The notes under the pieces are model-generated. The model was given only the letters and a program-made list of their open reading frames with translations, searched no databases and was not told the origin of the DNA. A stretch of DNA of 64,000 bases from assembly GCA_033065855.1 (NCBI GenBank), contig JAVXUO010000027.1, positions 62,001 to 126,000 of the forward strand, in the 5' to 3' direction. Shown piece by piece: positions 1 to 10,615 of the stretch. A program made the translations under genes and the position numbers. This DNA is from Escallonia rubra. Taxonomy: Eukaryota > Streptophyta > Magnoliopsida > Escalloniales > Escalloniaceae. The stretch's first letter is position 1. Each line of letters opens with the position of its first letter.

Positions 1-526
1 TTATCAACAAGTACAAGCATATGGGTGTTATCCTTCCAATTCAAACACTTACAAGCAACTAATACATCCGAGAAGAAAAATCTTAACAATTGACATAAAC
101 AAAATCACAAGAAATTATGACACAATTAGTGACACAAGGGAAAATAGTTGTCTTCCCAGTACAGCAGCCATCTTTATTTCCTTTTTCCTCATCCACATGT
201 TCTTGGCACCAGCTGCTATCTTCTAATGCTATTGTAAGTCATGCCTGCAATGTTCTTGAAAAGTACTAGTCGAATTGCTAGAACCGATAAAATACTCTCA
301 CAAGCGGCAAAGTGTTCCCACAAGAGCACTGTGAAAACACTTTTAATGCATCATATCAGGCATAGAGCTGGAACGATGTTATTTTAGTGACTGCTTCTGC
401 TCATAAATTGGTAAGAAAATGTAACTTATGTAAAGTTCGCAACATGTTCAATTGCCTATGTAGGGCATTATTACTTATGTATAAAAGAAGTGCAGCTTGG
501 GTACATTTAAGCAAGCCTACTCAAAA

Positions 527-745
527 TTATACACCTTCGTAGGCATCTGATAGGGCATATTTCCCATGGACTTTAAGGAATTCAACTCGCCCAAAAAAAG
601 GGCTCGACTCTACTAGCTGTAGTTTACATGTCCTTGTGCTTTGCACACATCTCTGAAGCTGCCGAGTTTGTATTAACCATTCTTGATCATACACTTGAAG
701 AGATCTTTTATCTTTCAGTTCAAAATCTTTTCCTATTGTATTCAA
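527..745 (-). other. Unrecognised 72-codon open frame in CACTA interior
   Basis: This open frame of 72 codons has a balanced amino-acid composition and reads less like noise than its neighbours. It could be an exon of a captured or host gene cut by introns. I do not recognise a family, there is no convincing start context, and it may be chance. Confidence 0.15.
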
Positions 746-1690
746 CTAGCTTGTGCTCCGGCACTTGTTTGAGTTGAACTTAAAATAACACTAGCAACCC
801 CACAGATCCGTATGAAAAAAATGATCAGGTCTATTGCAAGAACACACTAGCAAACACCCCCGAAAGCCGTAATTAACATGAGATCTTTTGATATGTATAT
901 AGTTTCATCAGAGAATGAGGAGCAAAGAAACAGTTTCTCTGCTGAATCATGAGGGCAACAATGAACCCAAGTGCTGAACAAATAAAAAGGTAAACTATTC
1001 TAATGCTTACGCTGTGTCACATTTGTCTGGGCATGGATAGCAATATTCCAAGAGTAAGGAAACTAAGTATTCACTTAAAGGTGGATAGATAATCCCTAAC
1101 ACAAGTGTTATCCATTACAAAAATGCCTAATGTGATACTGCCACTAGAAGAATAGAAGACACCTGCATTAAGTTCACATTGCAAACAACACGTTAATGGT
1201 GCAGTAACTAGAAATGCAATATCTTGCTGGAAAGGTGCATATCTTACACGTGGAAGCGGTCATTTTAGTCTGCTGGCATTGGGCACTGCTATAGGCCTAT
1301 TTTCTTTTTAGTGGAGATGTTGAGCTTCTATGACAAAAGAAGTACTAAAACATAAACCCAAGGATACCTCAAAGAAACAAAAACGAATACTAAGACAAGA
1401 CAAAAAAAGGAGCACCCAAAGAAAGGCAGAACCATAAGCTCGAAAACTTTGGCACTATGAAACACAGAAGTATGGATCCCAGAAGTATACTCTCGAAGCT
1501 TCAACCTAACATCAAATTTGATGTCTAGAACAAAAATCTTCAGAAAATATAACCAAATTCTCTTAAAGTTTCTCTATTTCCTACATATTTCCTACATATG
1601 ATGTACCAAAGCAGCGACATAAAGATTCTAGGCAAGAAAGATGCAAATCTCTTTTCCAAACGATGCAGAAAATGAGTTCCTCCTCCGCAT

Positions 1691-1935
1691 ATCAACACTT
1701 CGGCCGTCATAACCTCACCATTTCTGGCGCTGTACCCAACAGACCTGAAGGCGACAAGCATCACCATCTTCGGCGCCGTATCCAACAGATCTGAAGGCGA
1801 CAACCATCACCATCTCCGGTGCCGTATCCAACAGATCTGAACGTGACAACCATCACCATCTCCGGCGCCGTACCCAACAGATTTGAACGTGACAACCATC
1901 ACCATCTCCGGCGCCGTACCTAATAGATTTGTAGA
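1691..1935. repeat. 46-bp minisatellite
   Basis: Four full copies of a 46-bp unit start at 1737, 1783, 1829 and 1875, with a degenerate partial copy on each side. The unit core is CATCACCATCTCCGGCGCCG. Because 46 is not a multiple of three, the unit changes frame from copy to copy, so the short open frames crossing it on the minus strand are unlikely to be real proteins. Confidence 0.85.
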
Positions 1936-2298
1936 TCATCGCCGGTAGCCTCTCTCCATCACCGTATCCAAGCGGCGCCTTCGACTGTGTCAACCACCAG
2001 CATCTGTATGCCCTCTCTCCGTCGCCGGCAGTCCCTCTCTTTGTCGCCGGCAGCCTCAATTCCCATTTTCTCCGCTTTTAAGTCTTCCTCTTCTATCAGC
2101 CGCGAAATTATCCCGCCTAATTGTCGACCCCTATCCCAACGGTAACCATCCGTGGGAATTGTGTCTGAGAGATTCAATTGCCAAGCTGTGTCTGCGAGAT
2201 TCACTCAATGCCTGATTGTCCGCCCAATTCCCACAGTAAGCACCGTCGCGATTCTGCTTCCAATTTGAAGCAGCACCAATGGCCACGGTGCAATAATA

Positions 2299-2381
2299 AC
2301 CGTAGGTGTACAGGACTTGTACCTACGGTTCGTTTTATACCGTAGGCCTTTTTGTCACCACAGAGCAGTTTCATTGTAGTG
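2299..2381. repeat. CACTA terminal and subterminal repeats
   Basis: The terminus GTAGTG ends at 2381. Three copies of the motif ACCGTAGG(T) in alternating orientation lie at 2299-2307, 2321-2329 and 2339-2346. Clustered inverted subterminal motifs of this kind are where CACTA transposases bind in well-studied elements; binding here is inferred. Confidence 0.6.
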
Positions 2382-2485
2382 GGATTTTATCTGAACCCTG
2401 GGTAAATACTTTTGTCCGAACCCTTATTTTGATAACTCGTACTCGTAAGTACTCCTTTGATTCACTCTTATGACTAATGTTGAAC
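2382..2485 (+). repeat. Ty3/gypsy LTR fragment
   Basis: This stretch resembles the middle of LTR-B (about 20345-20440) and LTR-C (about 30080-30165). It shares the order CCTGGGTAA, then a TCCGAaCCC-like block, then a tCGTAAGTA-like block, then GATTCaCTTAT. It is a short relic bounded by the CACTA end on the left and by a new LTR start (TGTAACACCC) on the right. Confidence 0.5.
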
Positions 2486-2981
2486 TGTAACACCCTGATA
2501 TTTTTTCCGATTTATTTAAAAAATTTAGCGGTGAAAATATTTTTTTTACTTGGCGCCGATATTTTTATTTAGGGACGAAATTTTGAGTTAGCACCGACAT
2601 TGTTAAGTAGCGACCGTTAGCGACAAATTTTATTTTAAGAAACCATAAGTGATAATTTATGGAGCAATTGTAAGTAATATTGATCGGGGTCTTTAGTGAC
2701 GATTAGCGTGATCAAAATTTTTATCGACAACTTCTAGTGACATACATTTTTATATATATTTTTAACGACGAATTATCGTTTAGTTAGCATTGATATTTTT
2801 ATGTAATCATTTTTAGCGACGATTAGTGAAGCGGGGTTACGTAACGACTATTAATTTTTCCTAATATATATAAAAAATTATTTTTGGACCATTTTTGCGA
2901 TAATAAGTTCGCGAAAGGAGTTTTAGCGACAAATGGAGGTGTAGGGTTTTATTTTTACCAATTAGGGTTTCTGTTAACATG

Positions 2982-2993
2982 TATATATTTATA
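2982..2993 (+). promoter_or_regulatory. TATA-like element in LTR-A
   Basis: TATATATTTATA lies about 500 bp into LTR-A, a plausible TATA position for the LTR promoter. The surroundings are AT-rich, so a chance match is possible. Confidence 0.3.
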
Positions 2994-3364
2994 GATAAAG
3001 CATTGTTGGGCAGCCACCCTTTAGGCCGCCACACACAATTAGAGAGAAGTCATACAGAGATTCTGACAGAGAGTCAAGGGAAGAGATCAAGAAGATTTTT
3101 CCCGGCAATCGGCCTTGATTTCTTGGTAAGCTTCCAAAAACCTTTTTCTTTTAATAGTAGTTCACGAATTTATGGGTTTACGGCTATCATGGCCCTGCAA
3201 AATGGTTTGTGTTTTGTTGTGATATGGGCCGTGAGTTAGAGAGAGAGAGAGTTTGCTATGAGAATGTGGAGCGTTGGTTGGAACGGGAATATGGGTTTGA
3301 CATGGTTCTGTGGCTAAGTGAGAGAAGTATACAGGTTTTGGGTTAATCTGTAAAGTGTTGTGGG

Positions 3365-3374
3365 CAGTGGCGGA
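3365..3374 (+). repeat. Possible hAT-type terminal repeat
   Basis: CAGTGGCGGA, followed by a G-rich then C-rich stretch, resembles the ends of plant hAT transposons. No matching TCCGCCACTG end was seen before 3764, so only a remnant can be claimed. Confidence 0.25.
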
Positions 3375-3575
3375 ACTATTGAAGGGCCGGGGGAGACCAT
3401 GGCACCCCCCCCCCCCCACCAACCCCCAAAGTATTAAAACTAAAAATAATTTATTTTACCAACATAATAATTGTTTAAAGTAGTAGAAAATTATAGTTCC
3501 TAGTATATATTTTGAGATTTGAACACTTTCAATTTATTTTGTCTTTGAAAGTTAAAATTTTGTTACTAATAGGTG

Positions 3576-3608
3576 CACCCATCTCCTGAAATTTTCAAGA
3601 GATGGGTG
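3576..3608. other. Perfect 10-bp inverted repeat
   Basis: CACCCATCTC (3576-3585) and GAGATGGGTG (3599-3608) form a perfect 10-bp stem around a 13-base loop. Its function is unknown; it may be part of a small transposon remnant. Confidence 0.5.
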
Positions 3609-3764
3609 TAAGGATGCATGAAATGTGCTGTGTGGCTTGGAAGGAGAAGCACACAGCCAAAGTAGGTAGAGGAAGAAGACCCATGATATGCTGTGTGGTG
3701 TCCAAGAAGGGAAATGGTGCGAACCTGCATGAGTAAATGGGTTGCACAGGTAATGTTTGCACAG

Positions 3765-5783
3765 TGTTCCCAACCTATCTTGGTCGCACCCAAAGGCCCA
3801 CTGTGGTCCCATTTTGCATGACACGTCCGCACAAGCAACAGACATTTTCAATGCTCACAACTGGTCAAAGCATGCATGCTCAAGTCATCTGCACTTCTCA
3901 CTTTCGTGACGTGACTTCGTCACTAAGAAACTTATCCTTGTGCGACGCCACATCATGCTTCGACTGTCGCACTTCGCCCGTCGGCGCACCATGGCACTTG
4001 CCCAAGGAGGTTGGCCTTGGCCTCCGACTTGGGGTCGGCCTCGGCCTTGGCCTTCCCCTTGGGGTCGGCCTCGGCCTTGGCCTTCTCCTTGGGGTCGGCC
4101 TCGGCCTTGGCCTTCCCCTTAGGGTCGGCCTTGGCCTCCCCTTGAGGTTGGCCTTGGCCTTCCCCCAAGGGTTGGCCTTTGGCCTCCATCCTTAGCATCT
4201 TCACTACTCTTGAAGAGGCCTTACATTGTCCGTGACCCTCGTCGTCCGTCGCCCGGACACAACTCCGTGACCCCGGTCGCCCGGACACAACTACGCGACC
4301 CGGTCGCCCGGACACAACTACGCGACCCCATCGCCCAGACACAACTCCGCGACCCCGTTGCCCGAAGAGCCGCGCCGCTGATACAGCCGTGCCCCTCGGC
4401 TCTTTGTCACACTACCGTGCCCTAGACACCTTACCCACTTCATCGCGCCCATGTGCCACAATCATGTTACATGCCCCTGGGCACCACACTCATTCACCAC
4501 ACCATGCGCACCTTGCCTTGGTCGTGGAACATACTTCGACCCACTCTCCGGAGTGTGCAACATCCTGCGGGGATAGGCGACTCCTCCGGGACACTATCTC
4601 CGCCAGGGAGCTCTTCAACTCCCCTTCCGCCAGGTAGACGGCTCCTCCGGGATGCTACCTCGGCCAGTCAGGTAGACAGCTCCTCGGGGATGCTACCTTG
4701 ACGCGCTCCGAGTGATCCGACACAAGGACTCACCCGCTGGGATAGGCGACTCCTCCAGGACACTATCTCCGCCAGGGAGCTCTTCAACTCCCCTTCCGCC
4801 AGATAGACGGCTCCTCCGGGATGTTACCTCCGCCAGTCGGGCAGACGGCTCCTCCAGGATGCTACCTTGACGCTCTCTGAGTGCTCCGGCACAAGGACTC
4901 ACCAGCGGGGATAGGCGACTCCTCCGGGACACTATCTCTGCCAGGGAGCTCCAAGTGCTCTGGCACGAAGACTCCCCTCTTGCCAGGTAGACGGCTCCAC
5001 CGAGATGCTACCTCGGCCTGCATAATAGGCGACTCCTTCGGGACACTATCTTCTCCAGGGTGTCTGCGTGACTAGCCTACGTGCTCCGGCACTAGGGGCT
5101 TACGTCGGCACCCCTAGGGACTATGATCCCCGGGTCACTCCGAGACGGGAGCAGGTCTTCGGAGGGCATTGCGCCTAGCTCACCTGGCAGTTGGGCGTCG
5201 GGTTTTCCCCACCGCTGCCAGCCCTGTGGGACTCCGCAAGGGCTTGGATTGGAGGCTAGATCAAGGGGGTTCTCTGGCCACACCGTTGTTGGAGCCAGTC
5301 TTTCTAGACAGACAGAGCGACACTGTGTAGGGCAGGCCGGGTGAATATGCGATCTGACAGTCTGTGGAGCACCAACACCTGTGGACCCCCCGGTGACGTG
5401 TTAGTCCTGGGGGCGCCACGTGTCGGTTAATGAAATCACAATATCAATCTCTATAAATAGAGGTCTTGAGAATTCATTTGGGACGGAAGATTGAGGTTGG
5501 ACATTTTCAGAACATTTTCAGTTTCTCACTCTAGAATCCTAGAGAGAGAAGCATACAGGACCTTAACTCTGGACCTAAGCATCGGACTGTGACTGTCGTC
5601 GTGTATTCATCCTGCGCTATCGCCCTCACAGCACTGCCACCCTCAAGCTTTGTCTGGGAAGTCCTTGGTCTCTTCCCTTGTTCCACCCTTGCTGTGTCTC
5701 ACATCAACATACTTGGCATCTAACTCGGACTGCATTTCTTGTGGCACCTCCACGTAGGTACAAACCCACTTTCCTTGGCATCA
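3765..5783 (+). repeat. Left LTR of the Tat/Ogre-like element
   Basis: The LTR is 2019 bp, TG...CA. Its U3 is built largely from tandem repeats: a 30-bp unit (about 4011-4180), a 27-28-bp unit (about 4245-4370) and a longer unit of about 170 bp (about 4570-5070). A TATA box at 5452 marks the promoter, so transcription should start about 300 bp before the LTR end. It is 187 bp shorter than the right LTR, partly because it has fewer 27-28-bp repeats. Confidence 0.85.
5452..5459 (+). promoter_or_regulatory. TATA box, left LTR
   Basis: TATAAATA within CTCTATAAATAGAGG is a textbook plant TATA box. It is conserved at the same place in both LTRs. Confidence 0.75.
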
Positions 5784-5786
5784 TTT

Positions 5787-5804
5787 TGGCGACTCTGCTG
5801 GGGA
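5787..5804 (+). other. Primer-binding site, tRNA-Arg-like
   Basis: TGGCGACTCTGCTGGGGA begins three bases after the LTR end, the expected place for the tRNA primer site. Matching it to tRNA-Arg is from memory of Tat/Ogre elements and was not computed. Confidence 0.65.
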
Positions 5805-6125
5805 GGTGAGCATCATATTGCAGTCTTCCTATCTTCCACACTCAGCAACCATGCCTCAGCAACGAAGGGCTACCAGGACTACCAGTCACAACCTCAACCC
5901 AGCCATCCAAGAGGCCGTCATTTACAGACTTAGAAAAATTTTCAAGTTATATTGCTCTTGCACAAGTTTCTTGACAACACCCTTCATACCATTACCCACA
6001 CCCTTGGGGGCTTCACCATTTCTCAATCCATTCGGCCTCACATTGCAACGACTTGGTACGTGGTGCGCGGGGTGGCTCGAGCCGTGCTACCACGGTCGCA
6101 TCATCATCCTTCATTTACTTTTCTT

Positions 6126-6310
6126 GACACTTAGAAAAATTTTCATTTTTTTGGCAACCGGTCATCGATGATCATCCTCAGTGGTCTCCCTCGGCATCCT
6201 TGTCTCAGCCCAACACTAAGAAAAAAATTTCATTTTTTTCGCAACCGGTCATCGATGATCATCCTCAGCTGTCTCCCTCGGCATCCTTGTTTGAGCTCAA
6301 CACTTAGACA
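6126..6310. repeat. 87-bp tandem repeat
   Basis: Copies begin with ACACTTAGA-like sequence at 6126, 6213 and 6300 (third copy partial). Each full copy carries CAACCGGTCATCGATGATCA. Confidence 0.75.
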
Positions 6311-6814
6311 AAAAAAAAATTCGTTTTTCACAGCCGGGTCACCACCCTCAACGCCCCCCCCCCCCCCTTAGCATCCTTGCCCGAACTAAAAAAAAATAAA
6401 AAAAATCAACACTTAGAAATTTTTTCCAGTTTTTCATGTTCCCCACTACTCCCCACATTCATGCTCTCATCACTCTCCCTCTCACATTTTCCTCTCCTCC
6501 CTCACCATCCAACACCCCATCACCCTTTCCCTACTTCATACACAACTTCTCTCTTTCATATGGAAAAGTTCTCATTCTTCTCCCATCCCACTCCTCTCTT
6601 TCTCTTCTTTTACATTGTCAAGATTTTCATTGGGGGCTCCCTCCTTAGGGCTGCCAAAAAAAAATCAAATCAAATTCACATCAAGTTGGGCAGAACCCTA
6701 CCCGCGAACCCAGCTGATCCGCGAGCCCGACCCGCGCCCGTTTCCCTCACATTTCACACAACCTAAACCCGGACGAACCTCCCCCGACCCACCCGACCCG
6801 ACCCGAATCCCCCA

Positions 6815-6829
6815 AAACCCTAACCCTAA
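6815..6829 (+). promoter_or_regulatory. Double telo-box motif
   Basis: AAACCCTAACCCTAA is two units of the plant telomere repeat. In plants this word is common in promoters and 5' leaders of translation-related genes. Here it precedes a pyrimidine-rich tract and an ATG at 6882, so a captured gene leader is possible but unproven. Confidence 0.4.
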
Positions 6830-8244
6830 TTATTTTCTTTCTCATCTCTTTCTTTTCCCAGCCACCGCCGCCTAGCCCTCCATGCGCCGCAGCCCCTCGG
6901 CCTCGCCTTTGGTCGGCCATCCCCCCTCTCCCTTCCACGGCCGACGACCCTTCAGCCTCGCCCCCACCTCTCTCTCTCCTCCCTTCTCTCCCCCGCCCCT
7001 CGGCCTCGCGCCGCCGCCGAGCACCGCCCCCTTTCTATTTCCCCTTCCTCTTCCCCCTTCCCCCTTCCTCCCTTATCCCCCTTCGGCCTCGGCCACCCCT
7101 CCTTCTCCCCCCTTAGCCTCGGCCTCCCAATCCCTTTCCCTAGGCTGACCCCACCTCCCTCTCTCCCTCTCTACTTCCCCTGCGCCCACACCTCGGCCTC
7201 GGCCGGCTGCAGCAACCCTGCTGCCGCCGCACCTTCTTCTTCTCCCTTCTTCTTTCTTTCCCCATCTCCTCTTCGGCCAACTTTACCCAAGGCCGAGGCC
7301 GACCCTCACGCCACACCCAAGGCCGAGGCCGACCCCTCCCCCTTTTCAACCTTCGGCCTTCATCCTCCTCCCCCTCCCTTCACCTTCGGCCACCATCAAG
7401 GCCACCCATTTTGGCTTTCCCAAAGCCATGGCCATCACCTTCAAGAACCTCTCCATATCTTCTTTCCCTTCACCACCTTCGGCCCGCACACATTCACCCA
7501 ATGGCCGACAACCATCACCAACCATCATCCTCACAAGCATGCACAAAAAAAAAAAAAAAAACTCATCATGAAGACCAACGCGCGCCTCACGTCCAACCTT
7601 TCACTTCCGTCACAACACCCAAGTCCACCCCGCCACCTTTGACCTTCCCACCTTCACATCATGGCCGACATCTAAGGCCGACAACTTAAAAAAAATTTTT
7701 TTGGCAAAATTGACCGACATGCATTGTCCACGCCCTTGCGCCCGTCGTGGACTGCCCCCGCATCACGACTCCCGATCGCGCACACTGCGCCCCTACACAT
7801 TTCATACTTTTTTAAACATAGAGTTATTTTTGCAAATTTGATCACGTCCCGTGTGACGACGTCCTCCGACATCAACATCCTTGGTAGGTGGTGCACGAGG
7901 TAGCTCGAACCACTTACTCCTACTCTTTGTTCGACGCTCGTCGTCCGTCGCTTGGGCGCCGTCTCCGCGACCCTCGGCAGCCAGCAGCCGTGCGTCGTCT
8001 CCATGAACCCCGTTGCTAGCGCCCGTGCGCTATCTCCGCGACGCTTGTCGCCCATCGCCCAGGCGCCGTTTCTGCGTCCCCCATCGCCAGCGCCTGTGCG
8101 TCGTCTCCGCGACGCTTGTCGCCCATCGCCCAGGTGACGTCTCCGCAATACTCGTCGTCCGTCGCCCGGGCGCCGTTTACATGCTCGCAACCTTGCGCCC
8201 TATCATCGTGCCTTTGTCTTAACCCCCAAGCATTCCAAGCTTTT

Positions 8245-8278
8245 GTAGGTGGTGCACGAGGTGGCACGAGCCACCTAC
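8245..8278. other. 8-bp stem inverted repeat near the polypurine tract
   Basis: GTAGGTGG (8245-8252) and CCACCTAC (8271-8278) can pair. The loop holds GCACGAGGTGGC, a 12-base word also found in the sub-repeats of the satellite array on the right. Confidence 0.45.
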
Positions 8279-8399
8279 TCTTCGTCATCATCATGCATTG
8301 ACGACCTCAACAACTCGCCGGCCAAACAACATCAAAATCTTGCTAAGTGTTTATGCGTGCGGTGCCCGCTCAGGTTGCCCCTCCGCGTACACCACACGT

Positions 8400-8405
8400 A
8401 GGGGG
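8400..8405 (+). other. Polypurine tract of the Tat/Ogre-like element
   Basis: AGGGGG lies four bases before the right LTR start (CTTA, then TGTTCCC at 8410). It is short, but in the expected place for plus-strand priming. Confidence 0.5.
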
Positions 8406-8409
8406 CTTA

Positions 8410-10615
8410 TGTTCCCAAGCTATCTTGGTCGTACCCAAAGGCCCACTGTGGTCCTATTTTGCATGACACGTCCGCACAAGCAACATACATTTTCAACGCT
8501 CACAACCGATCAAAGCAAGCATGCTTAAGTCACGTGCACTTCTCACTTTCGTGATGTGACTTCTTCACTAAGAAACTTATCCTTGTGCGACGCCACATCA
8601 CGCTTCGACCGTCACACTTCGCCCGTCGGCGCGCCATGGCACTTGCCCAAGGAGGTTGGCCTTGGCCTCCCCCTTGGGGTCAGCCTCGGCCTTGGCCTTC
8701 CCCTTGTGGTCGGCCTAGGCCTTGGCCTTCCCCTTGGGGTCTGCCTCGGCCTTGGCTTTTCCCTTAGCGTCGGCCTCGGCCTCCCTTTGAGGTTGTCCTT
8801 GGCCTTCCCCCAAGGGTTGGCCTTTGGCCTCCATCCTTAGCACCTTCACTACTTTTCAAAAGGCCTTACATCGTCCGTGACCTTCGTCGTCCGTCGCCCG
8901 GACACAACTCCGCTACCCCGTCACCCGGACACAACTCTGCGACCCCGATCACCCGGACACAAGTCCGCGACCCCGTCGCCGGGACATAACTCACCGACCT
9001 CGTCGCCCGGACACAACTCCGCGACCCCGTCGCCCAGACACAACTCCGTGACCCCCGTCGCCCGGACACAACTCCGCGACTTCGTCGCCCGAACACAACT
9101 CCGTGACCCCCATCGCCGGCGTCTGGGCGCCGCACTTCAACACTCCATCGTACCCATGCGCTGCGCCGCTGATACAGCCGTGCCCCCCGGCTCTTTGTCA
9201 CACTACCGTGCCCCCAGCACCTTACTCACTTCATCGCGCCCATGCGCCACAATCATGTTACATGCCCCCGGGCACCACGCTCATTCACCACACCATGCGT
9301 ACCTTGCCTTGGTCGTGGAACATACTTCGACCCACTCTTCGGAGTGTGCAACATCCTGTGGGGATATGCGACTCATCCGGGACACTATCTCCGCCAGGGA
9401 GCTCTTCAACTCCCCTTCCGCCAGGTAGACGGCTCCTCCGGGATGCTACCTCGGCCAGTCGGGTAGACGGCTCCTCCAGGATGTTACCTTGACGCACTCC
9501 GAGTGCTCTGGCACAAGGACTCACCGGTGGGGATAGGCGACTCCTCCGGGACACTATCTCCGCCAGGGAGCTCTTCAACTCCCCTTCTGCCAGGTAGACG
9601 GCTCCTCTGGGATGCTACCTCGGCCAGTTGGGTAGACGACTTCTCTGGGATGCTACCTTGACGTGCTCCGAGTGCTCCGGAACAAGGACTCACCCGTGGG
9701 GATAGGTGACTCCTCTGGGACACTATCTCTACTAGGGAGCTCCAAGTGCTTTAGCACGAAGATTCCCCTTCTGCCAGGTAGACGGCTCCTCCGGGATGCT
9801 ACCTTGACCGGCCAGGTAGAAGGCTCCTCCGGGATGCTACCTCGGCCTGGGAAATAGGCGACTCCTCTGGGACACTATCTCCGCCAGGGTGTCTGCGTGA
9901 CTGGCCTACGTGGTTCGGCTCTAGGGGCTTGTGTCGGCACCCCTAGGGATTATGATCCCCGGGTCACTCCGAGACGGGAGCAGGTCTTCGGAGGGCATTA
10001 CGCCTAATTCACCTGGCAGTTGGGCGTCGGGTCTTCCCCACCGCTGCCAGGCCTGTGGGACTCCACAAGGGCTTGGATTGGAGGCTAGATCAAGGGGGTT
10101 CTCTGGCCACACCATTGTGGGACCCAGTCTTTCCAGACAGACAGACAGAGTGACGCTGTGCAGGGCAGGCAGGGTGAATATGCGATCCGACAGTCTGTGG
10201 AGCACCGACACCCGTGGACCCCCCGGTGACGTGTCACTCCTGGGGGCGCCACGTGTCGGTTAATGACATCACCATCTCAATCTCTATAAATAGAGGTCTT
10301 GAGAATTTATTTGGGACAGAAGATTGAGGTTGGACATTTTTAGAACATTTTCACTTTCTCACTCTAGAATCCTAGAGAGAGAAGCATACAGGACCCTAAC
10401 TCTGGACCTAAGCATCGGACTACGACTGTCATCGTGTATTCATCATGCGATATTGCTCTCACAGCACTGCCACCCTCAAGCTTTGTCTGGGAAGCCCTTG
10501 GTCTCTGCCCTTGTTCCACCCTTGTTGTGTCTCACATCAACATACTTGTCATCTGACTCAGATTGCATTCCTTGTGGCACCTCCACGTAGGTACGAACCC
10601 ACTTTCCTGGCATCA
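8410..10615 (+). repeat. Right LTR of the Tat/Ogre-like element
   Basis: The LTR is 2206 bp and collinear with the left LTR. It carries about eight copies of the 27-28-bp unit (8889-9120) where the left LTR has about four or five, plus the 30-bp (about 8650-8820) and about 170-bp (about 9360-9880) repeat blocks. The TATA box is at 10285. The short open frames found in both LTRs are by-products of these repeats. Confidence 0.85.
10285..10292 (+). promoter_or_regulatory. TATA box, right LTR
   Basis: TATAAATA is at the position equivalent to 5452-5459. From here the promoter would drive transcription rightward into LTR-A. Confidence 0.75.

Larger units (their letters stand above)
1..2381. mobile_element. 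CACTA (En/Spm-type) transposon, one end, partial
   Basis: Position 2381 closes a terminal inverted repeat that reads CACTACAATGAAACTGC on the minus strand, the hallmark of plant CACTA DNA transposons. Short subterminal repeats lie just inside it. The matching opposite terminus is not in the window, since I found no CACTACAA on the + strand between 1 and 2381, so the element starts left of position 1. No transposase motif is recognisable inside. The interior is AT-rich non-coding sequence apart from the minisatellite at 1691-1935 and one short unrecognised open frame. To the right, the sequence resumes inside an LTR fragment, so the element probably inserted into older LTR sequence. A 3-bp target duplication cannot be tested with one end missing. 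The end is convincing; how much of 1-2290 belongs to the same element is inferred. Confidence 0.6.
2486..3764 (+). mobile_element. Chimeric Ty3/gypsy LTR-A, 5' part
   Basis: The sequence starts TGTAACACCCTGA, the classic start of plant Ty3/gypsy LTRs, and is AT-rich with recurring AGCGAC motifs. It continues after the nested element, at 10616-12736. Without the insertion the LTR would be about 3.4 kb, close to the 3491 bp of LTR-C. Upstream of 2486 there is no polypurine tract, so this should be the left LTR of its element, inserted into the fragment at 2382-2485. The 5' part does not align with LTR-B or LTR-C, although its final 0.9 kb does. It contains a possible hAT end (3365) and a hairpin (3576-3608) that may be later additions. 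Confidence 0.55.
5784..8409 (+). mobile_element. Internal region of the Tat/Ogre-like element, no coding domains
   Basis: After the primer site there is a short ATG-led stretch at 5851 (MPQQRRATRTTSHNLNPAIQ) that could be a vestigial gag start; this is a weak guess. Then follow 87-bp repeats (6126-6310), C/T-rich tracts (about 6430-7150) with a telo-box, blocks rich in GGCCTCGGCC-type words, and a degenerate minisatellite of about 70 bp (about 7930-8190). The motif TGGTGCRCGRGGT appears three times (about 6060, 7897 and 8250). No reverse transcriptase, RNase H or integrase signature is visible in any frame. Confidence 0.7.
3765..10615 (+). mobile_element. Complete non-autonomous LTR retrotransposon, Tat/Ogre-like (LARD-type)
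   Basis: This 6.85-kb element has two LTRs in the same orientation (3765-5783 and 8410-10615), both TGTTCCCA...GGCATCA, and identical 5-bp target duplications CACAG at 3760-3764 and 10616-10620. The internal part is only 2.6 kb, GC-rich and low in complexity, and has no recognisable gag, reverse transcriptase or integrase. It therefore fits the large non-autonomous (LARD) class that depends on proteins from other elements. The primer-binding site TGGCGACTCTGCTGGGGA resembles those I recall for Tat/Ogre elements (tRNA-Arg type); the lineage is inferred from this alone. The two LTRs are about 94-95% identical over the 120 bp I aligned (5105-5224 against 9934-10053), so the insertion is not very recent. 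Its GC content contrasts sharply with the AT-rich host LTR. Confidence 0.85.

Noticed and set aside
6815..6829. Interstitial telomere
   Set aside because: Only two telomere-type units are present, so it is better read as a telo-box motif.
7672..8190. 172-codon minus-strand frame rich in Arg and Gly
   Set aside because: It lies in a GC-rich minisatellite of the non-autonomous element; the composition follows the repeat, and frames are open on both strands.
8877..9428. 183-codon frame with repeated DTTPRP/GHNSATPS-type words
   Set aside because: It is a translation of the 27-28-bp LTR repeat; the left LTR does not keep the same frame.
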